In this document: piece by piece, positions 58,303 to 64,000 of the stretch
Numbering within the stretch: the first letter of the stretch is position 1
How the letters are laid out: every line of letters begins with the position of its first letter
Assembly: GCA_964020975.1 (NCBI GenBank)
Contig: CAXHWN010002418.1
Coordinates: 62,001-126,000 of the forward strand
Length of the DNA: 64,000 nt
Reading direction: 5' to 3'
From: Hermodice carunculata
Lineage: Eukaryota; Annelida; Polychaeta; Eunicida; Amphinomidae
The notes under the pieces: generated by a model
Seen by the model: only the letters and a program-made list of their open reading frames with translations
Databases searched by the model: none
What the model was told of the DNA's origin: nothing
Program-made: the position numbers and the translations under genes

Positions 58303-59244
58303 GGTTCTGGTCCTGTTGGGGGTATGCTCCCGAAAGACAGGATTTTCTGTCTCTATTTGCGCCAGCGTTTTACAATATCTTTCCTTGACTTAATCCGATA
58401 AATTCGACAATACGTTGGCCTCGAAAAAGCCCTCTGAAGAGCGGACATACAGTTCAATGCACAACAGTCCAACAACGCAACTCTCTCAGCACGATGGAAA
58501 GGCCAAGGTCAAGGTTGTAACCAGACGATCCTAGCGGATACGGAAATGAAAAGTACGACAATTGCGACATTAAAATTGTCTATTGGAATTTAATAACGCT
58601 AAATATAATTTAAATGGAACACTAAATACTTTTTATTGTTTCTATGAATTCGTATAGGATTGATAGATGACTTTAATTATTCCAATTGTATTACGACATT
58701 GTGTACCTCATGACCAGTTTATGATATTTGCCCATGCTGTCAGGCACAGGGAAAAATGACAGGGAAGACTGAAATGTAAATCTCAATGAAGAGTGAAAAA
58801 ATACTTGAAAATGAATGTCATGCTTAACTTAAGGGTAAGTTGATAGAAATATTGTTACTGAAAACGAACATGTGATTGCAGCATAATGTTTGCAAAACTG
58901 AACTGTTGAAAGAAAAGCAACATTTTTAACTGACATTTCTGTCACAAAGACTCAAGGTTGATGGCTCACTCAGTTTGCATAAGGAGGTGTGGCCACCTGG
59001 TTTGCATTATTAATGGGGCGCACATGTGCTACCAATGGGATGAGACATTCACTTCTGGCAGAAAGTATAAAAATGGATATTGCTGTGGAAGGGTTTTAAA
59101 ATATACTGATTTAAAAAAGGGAGGGGGGGGCATACATGTTTCTCAGTATGACAGTTTTGGGGCATTTTTTGAAAATATTTTTGTAGTTTTGTCCAAAACG
59201 TATGTCATATTTCCTTTAAGCCACATAAAAAAATCCCTGTTTAT
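58303..59244. other. Upstream region of DNAJC19
   Basis: Holds the DNAJC19 5' UTR and presumably its promoter (the ATG is at 58302, read leftward). No TATA-like or other clear element could be fixed, and no further gene is seen up to the LTR-element relic. Confidence 0.4.
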
Positions 59245-59570
59245 TGAAGTGCTGTACTGTGCACAAACTGCACATCTATCAAAAAAAAGATTAACTTTTA
59301 CCCTGTTTGCCGAGTGACATTTAAATGCACTTCTATACAAAAGTTAGGTGTTAACAAAATTAGTAACATTCACGCCATTCCCTCATGCATTCTGAGTTAA
59401 TAAGTGAGATATTACCTCCACATGCCATTTGCAGTTAAACACCTTCACACACCACCTCCACATTCATACAGACACAAGGAGTCCGACATTCTGAACTCTT
59501 CAATATGTACATATCTACAGGAAATAACCTATCAGTCAGACAACCTGTCTAACTGATCTGAATATATGTT

Positions 59571-59857
59571 AGGTTGCCTGTAATCCAACCCAGCACTTGT
59601 ATACATTTATGTAAATATGTGTTGGGTTGGCTCAACATCCAACCCGGACTCAATTTGAATTTATGTTGGGTTGGCTATAATCCAACCCAGCCGGAATGTA
59701 TATATTTATGTAAATATGTGTCGGGTTGGCTCAAAATCCAACCCAGACCCAATGGACCTATTGGAATCACTATCCACAGGGTTGGCTTGAAATCCTACCC
59801 GTAGATTTGGAGTATCCACTGCTGTTTGCCTATCTAGGTTGGCTCAGATCCAACCTT
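59571..59857. repeat. Six phased GGGTTGG/CCAACCC hairpins
   Basis: Near-identical small palindromes lie at 59571-59591, 59624-59645, 59668-59688, 59723-59744, 59779-59800 and 59836-59857: seven-base arms GGGTTGG and CCAACCC with a 7-8-nt loop such as CTCAACAT. Centre spacing is about 44-57 bp; part of the spacer (TATGTAAATATGTGT) is also repeated. Confidence 0.85.
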
Positions 59858-59870
59858 GCCCTAGAGACCC

Positions 59871-61301
59871 TCAGTTCTCATCTGGTATGGAATGCTTGAC
59901 GCTGATTCCTTCTACAATCAGTAGTTCTAATTCCTTGGCCACCATGCCTGTGACGTCACAAATCAGGGACAGTGGTATGTTTTTCGCCCGAGCCACCAAC
60001 TTGGCCACTTCCAATATCATGCCAGAGTGTGAACATCTGCTGTGGCTGAATATTTTGGGGATTCCTACTCCATACGGTGCATGGGTCTCCAGCACCACCT
60101 TGTCCAGGGGGATTTGTCTAACAATCCTCTCTCGGCCCTCAGCCGCCTTCCAAGTAATGCCAAATACGGTATTTGGGAAATACATCAGACATACCTGCTG
60201 GAGTCTTCCATTTATTCTCAAAAACTTAATTGCTGACCATGTGTTCAATCTGGAATTCCTCCTCACTAGTTGGAAACTGACCCATTACTGCATCTAGATC
60301 TGGCAGGTTGGTGCGGTATAAAAGCTCCCCCAGATGGCAGTGTGCATCTACCAATACGTACTGAAGAGGGTTGGCCACAATCATATTGCACTCCTCCCCC
60401 AGCATGCTTATTGTGTGAACCATCCTCATAATATTCCTGACTACTTCTGTCTCTTCTTCATTCAGGGCACTCACCATGGATGCCAACACCCTCCAGTGGA
60501 GCAGAGCAGGTATGTAGTTCGGTGGCTCAACACATACGATCTCAGGCAGCAGCCAAAAGAACTCTGTCACCCTTCTGCTGTACTCCATCAGCATTTTTTC
60601 CACCTCTGTGATCACAGCTCCTTCCGCATAAAGGTGATCCTCCTGGACTTTATGAAGTAATGCAGTGACATTCTGGCACTCTAATTTTTCCGCCAGGGTT
60701 ATTAACAAGCCGGTCATCAGTGATGCCCAAGCCTGCAGGTAGCTGTCCTGGAATTCCCCAATCCCTATATGGTGCTCCTTGAAGTGCTCCATCAGGCCTG
60801 TCACCTGCGTGCACACAAATCCACACTCCCAGCAGGAGGTAGTGGGGGATACATACCACGGCAAGTGATTCTTTAGCACATGGCGCTGCACATGTGTAAA
60901 TCTTCCGCCACAGAGAGGACAGGAGTGGCACTTCTTCTTGTCCACAGAATCCTCCCATCCTTCTGAGGTCCTCTTGCCTCCTGTAGCTTGGGTCATAACT
61001 TGGGTAAGGGACCAGGGTCAACTGTGGCAGTAGTGCTCTCACTTGGTTGTAGCAGATATTCTGGGAAAGACTGCTGAAGGGTTACGTGAAGATCCCCATC
61101 TCTTTCCTGAACATTCCTCACCTCTTTCCAACCCAGATCATCCTCATCAGAGAGTTCTCCTTCCTCTTTCTCGTCCTCCCAAACGTCGAGAACAATCCAC
61201 TCTTCAGGCCAGTTTTCCTGAATTTCTTGGGAGTTAGGCTGTTTCATCCTAAGATAAAAAAGATTAGGCCTAGAAGACATGGTTTGTAAAGATATATACA
61301 T
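59871..61301 (-). mobile_element. Accessory region with acidic segment, two C2H2 fingers and TatD-type nuclease signature (fossil part)
   Basis: Three blocks follow one another on the minus strand. First an acidic segment (EDEKEEGELSDEDDLGWKEV). Then two C2H2 fingers, CPLCGGRFTHVQRHVLKNH and CWECGFVCTQVTGLMEHFKE. Then, after a helical linker, LVDAHCHLGELL, an exact fit to the TatD family signature D-A-H-C-H, with further TatD-like strands toward 59871. TatD proteins are metal-dependent DNases/hydrolases with a TIM-barrel. The region is incomplete and not one uninterrupted frame. Its position next to pol suggests that it is an extra gene of the LTR element, but a captured host gene or a separate insertion is possible. 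Confidence 0.6.
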
Positions 61302-61643
61302 GGTTTTATCCTTGCTTGTCTTCCAAGTGAACTATTTACACTCAGAGCAAATTGAGCATACTCTGAAAAACAAGGAACGACACTTATCTGTGAGCCGTTC
61401 AATCCTTTATTCAGAAAATACTTACATATGTACATATTTACAGCTGGTCACAAATAACTATAGAGTATGCAGCTATTTCCCAAGAAACATCAGTTCAGAT
61501 ACTCAGATGATTGGAGTCATTCCAACCAGCAACTGATATGGGCGTAGATAGCTAGCCAAGATCATACTGGTTCAAATAAGAAGGGGGGCAAACAGCTCTG
61601 CCTTGCCTTGTCGTCCTTGGAGAAGAGCTTATAGGAGAAGATG

Positions 61644-61985
61644 CTACCGAGGTTGGCACCATCTCTGTCTCCTGTGAGACAGGAGTACTAGTATTTTAGT
61701 AACAAAGTTACTAGGATCCATGGATATAACTGGAGTCAGTAGCTGTTCCTGTGTCTCAGCAGAAGATTGAGTATCTGCTCCCACTCCATTGGGATCATTG
61801 GCTACCTCTGTTCCGGACTCTATTTCTGCAAACAAATCTCTAAAGATATCTCCCAAGAGAGATTCTTCCTGTTCCTCCTCAGAATAAGGTATGGTGGCAT
61901 CCAGATCTAAGAGATTATGTCTCATTCTCCTCATCCACATGGGGATAAAGCGATCATTGCATGGTTTTATGCGTTTCGTAGTAAC
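61644..61985 (-). mobile_element. Probable pol C-terminal tail of the LTR element
   Basis: The text just after the LINE reads TKRIKPCNDRFIPMWMRRMR and then an acidic stretch (YSEEEQEESLLGDIF), like the end of gypsy pol proteins after the GPY/F module (HVDRLKP...). Function of the acidic tail unknown. Confidence 0.5.
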
Positions 61986-63330
61986 CATGGATATAATTAT
62001 AGACATATATCAGATCTCCTCTCAATCTTCTATATAACAATGTTGGAATTTTAAGTTGTTTCAGCCTTTCAACATAAGGCAAATTACTCATATTTGGTAC
62101 TCTCTTTGATGCTCTCCTTTGGACAGATTCAATTAAGTCCGCCATCTTCCACTTATAAGGAGACCATATGGGAGCTCCATACTCCAAATGTGGTCTAATC
62201 ATAGATGTATACAATAATTTAAAAACTTCCTTGTCAATATATTCAAAAGATCTCCACGTAAGGCCAGCAATTTTATTTTCCTTTTTCACCATTTCTGTAA
62301 TGTGCAGTTCAAAGTCCAAGTCTGTCTATCCAGACCCCTAAGTCCTTCTCTGAGGTTTTGATGTTGAGAGGTATATCCTGACTCGAGTCAGACATCTTAT
62401 ATTGAAAATCTGGATGATTTTTCCCGATTCGCAACACTGTACATTTCTGGGGATGAAAATTTAATTGCCAATCATCTGCCCAGTTTTTGAGTTGCCTAAC
62501 ATCCTGTTGCAGTTCCTCACAGTCTTTGACTGATATGACCGGCTTAAACAGTTTTGCATCATCAGCAAACAACTTAATACATGCTTTGACAGCTTCAGGT
62601 AGGTCGTTTATAAATATGAGAAACAAAGTAGGTCCAAGGACACTACCTTGTGGGACACCACTAATTACATCCTTCCATTGGGACATGTGGCCATTTGTGT
62701 TCACTCTCTGTTGCCTGTCTGTCAAAAAGGATTCAGTCCACTTTAGTATATTTCCTGTGATGCCATAGCTTTTCACCTTTGCCAACAGCTGACGTATGGG
62801 TACTGAATCAAAAGCTTTCTGGAAATCCAAGTAAATAATATCCATTGAGTATCCTTCTTCAAGCCAAACTGTCCATTTTTCCAATGATTCAAGCAATTGA
62901 GCTATTGTGGATTTGCCGTGCAAAAAGCCATGTTGATGTGTGGTAAATAAGTCATTTATTTTAAAATGATCCATAATGTGATCTCTTATAATCCCTTCAA
63001 ATAATTTGCATACAACTGAAGTAAGACTGACAGGTCTGTAATTGCTAGGCAATTTTTTAGATCCCATCTTGTGTATAGGAGTAATATGACTATGTTTCCA
63101 GTCACTTGGGATAGTCCCTGTCTGCAATGACTTGCTGAAAATAATCTGAAGTGGCAATTTTATTAATTCAGCTGTTTCCTTTAAAATTCTAGTATGGATT
63201 TTGTCTGGGCCCATAGATTTATGCACATTCAGCCTATTTAATTTGTTAAGAATATCCTCAGCGGTAATTTCTAAATCATGCAGTTCATGTGTAATTACCC
63301 TTTGTTTTGGCTCAGGAACATTACAGAGTG
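61985..63330 (-). mobile_element. LINE reverse-transcriptase fragment (Jockey/CR1-like) inside the LTR element
   Basis: Motifs in order: NVHKSMGPDKIHTRILKE, NYRPVSLTSVVCKLFE, HGFLHGKSTIAQLLES, YLDFQKAFDSVP, GVPQGSVLGPTLFLIFIN, FADDAKLF (catalytic FADD) and LNFHPQKCTVLRIG, then a thumb/C-terminal part with IRPHLEYGAPIWSPYKWKM and VQRRASKRVPNMS in a second frame after one frame change near 62310. No endonuclease is present at the 5' side, and the 3' side stops around GDLIYVYNYIHGYY without the usual end or UTR. So it is cut on both sides, unlike a standard LINE insertion. Same orientation as the host element. Confidence 0.85.
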
Positions 63331-63781
63331 TTGTCCTAGTTTCGGCAACCTCGAGCAAATCGCAGATGGCACGGATCAAGTTTCCGTCCACATTTTTTCC
63401 TGGGTCACTGTGGACTTGCAGAGGGCAACCAAATCTGCAGATAAACTCATCCACAATCTTTCTCACAATTGATTCTGCAGTCTGATCAGGAAGGGGATAA
63501 CACTCGAGCCACTCCGTGAACTGATCTACGAGCACTAAAATGTAGATATTGCCACCTGCACTGACAGTAAATGGACCCAAAATATCAATGTGGACCCTCT
63601 CTATGGGAGCACCAGCATGGTATTTACCCAAACCAGCCCTTTGCCATGTTTTGGGTTTCTTGTTAAGACTACATGTAGAACAGGTTTCCACATATACTTT
63701 ACTGTCAAGGCCCATAATGTGCCAGAAAAAACTCTGTTTCAGGAGTTGAACAGTCTTCTTCTGTCCCAGATGTCCTGCCAA
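63330..63781 (-). mobile_element. Ty3/gypsy integrase region (fossil part)
   Basis: Recognisable blocks are GHLGQKKTVQLLKQSFFW and CSTCSLNKKP (zinc-binding region), then APIERVHIDILGPF, LVLVDQFTEWLECYPL and FGCPLQVHSDPGKN of the catalytic core. The order and spacing match gypsy integrases. The open frame runs on without interruption into the LINE fragment. Confidence 0.85.
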
Positions 63782-63795
63782 TGGACAGATGTCTG

Positions 63796-63823
63796 CGTGG
63801 GTTCAAACCCCACTCTGGTACCA
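63796..63823 (-). other. Primer-binding site, tRNA-Leu type
   Basis: On the plus strand this reads as the 3' end of a tRNA: GTGGGTTCAAACCCCAC (T-arm) followed by TCTGGTACCA. It is nearly the 3' end of animal tRNA-Leu(UAA). The minus strand therefore starts TGGTACCAGA, two bases inside the LTR end, as expected for a retroelement primer site. Confidence 0.75.
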
Positions 63824-64000
63824 AATGAAGTGCTGTACTGTGCACAGACTTCAAGATCAACTCATAGAATACATAGCATTACAGTCATACACGGCAATAT
63901 ACACGTACCTTCAATCCAAGGTGCGTAGAATGCAATCAATGGGTATATTGACAATATCACAATGAACAGTCGAGTTCCGGAACCCAAGAAGTGTCAGTGG

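Larger units (their letters stand above)
59245..64000 (-). mobile_element. Chimeric Ty3/gypsy-type LTR element fossil with TatD accessory region
   Basis: Minus-strand element running off the right edge. In its own order: the inner end of an LTR (63826-64000), a primer-binding site (63796-63823), gypsy integrase (63330-63781), an embedded LINE fragment (about 61985-63330), a pol tail (about 61644-61985), an acidic, zinc-finger and TatD-like accessory region (59871-61301), six hairpins, and a possible LTR end at 59245 sharing about 25 bases (TGAAGTGCTGTACTGTGCAC) with the other LTR. The element's own gag, protease and reverse transcriptase were not seen. It is broken in several places and clearly old; the LTR pairing is unproven because the rest of the two termini does not match within the window. 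Confidence 0.65.

Noticed and set aside
59245-59270. Firm call of a 3' LTR at the left edge of the fossil
   Set aside because: Only about 25 bases match the right LTR end before the sequences diverge, so the pairing is kept as a possibility only.
60650-61042. Cys-rich 130-codon minus frame overlapping the zinc-finger region
   Set aside because: Shadow in another frame of the zinc-finger coding text; the C2H2 spacing is in the other frame.

Overview
The window is eukaryotic nuclear DNA from a marine-invertebrate-like genome: AT-rich, short exons in 0.3-9 kb introns with GT-AG ends, many microsatellites, dense MITEs, LINE and LTR relics. The species cannot be fixed from the sequence; an amphioxus, hemichordate, echinoderm or lophotrochozoan would all fit.

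Two host genes were assembled exon by exon, with every reading phase matching. (1) Plus strand, about 2.1-39.0 kb: a multi-pass membrane protein of at least 461 residues from 14 exons (11080-38965), plus one doubtful exon at 2153-2236. Its helix pattern and motifs look like an APC-superfamily amino-acid transporter (AA_trans/TMEM104-like). The first helices were not found and may lie left of the window. (2) Minus strand, 58302-50268: a complete six-exon, 115-residue DNAJC19/TIM14 (Pam18), the J-protein of the mitochondrial import motor. The two genes converge; the roughly 10 kb between their 3' ends (40.1-50.1 kb) holds mainly MITEs and one GPCR-like open frame at 41.4-41.9 kb.

The rest is repeats. 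The most striking is a superfamily of TTAA-ended MITEs (piggyBac-like target site) with long, almost perfect hairpin cores; about two dozen copies in at least four families were counted, one nested in another. Other elements are a degenerate PIF/Harbinger transposon (5.4-7.0 kb), hAT-type elements (0.42-0.79, 8.5-8.9 and 56.0-57.6 kb), TA-flanked MITEs, a tRNA-like SINE head (9.26 kb), a 145-bp satellite rich in AGGTCA half-sites (13.3-14.8 kb), a 21-bp array open on both strands (19.8-20.8 kb) and a 310-bp TTC/TCC tract (25.6 kb).

The right end (59.2-64.0 kb) is a chimeric LTR-element fossil: a tRNA-Leu-type primer site, Ty3/gypsy integrase, an embedded LINE reverse-transcriptase fragment, a pol tail, then an accessory region with C2H2 zinc fingers and a TatD-type nuclease signature, followed by six phased GGGTTGG/CCAACCC hairpins. 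It is broken in several places.
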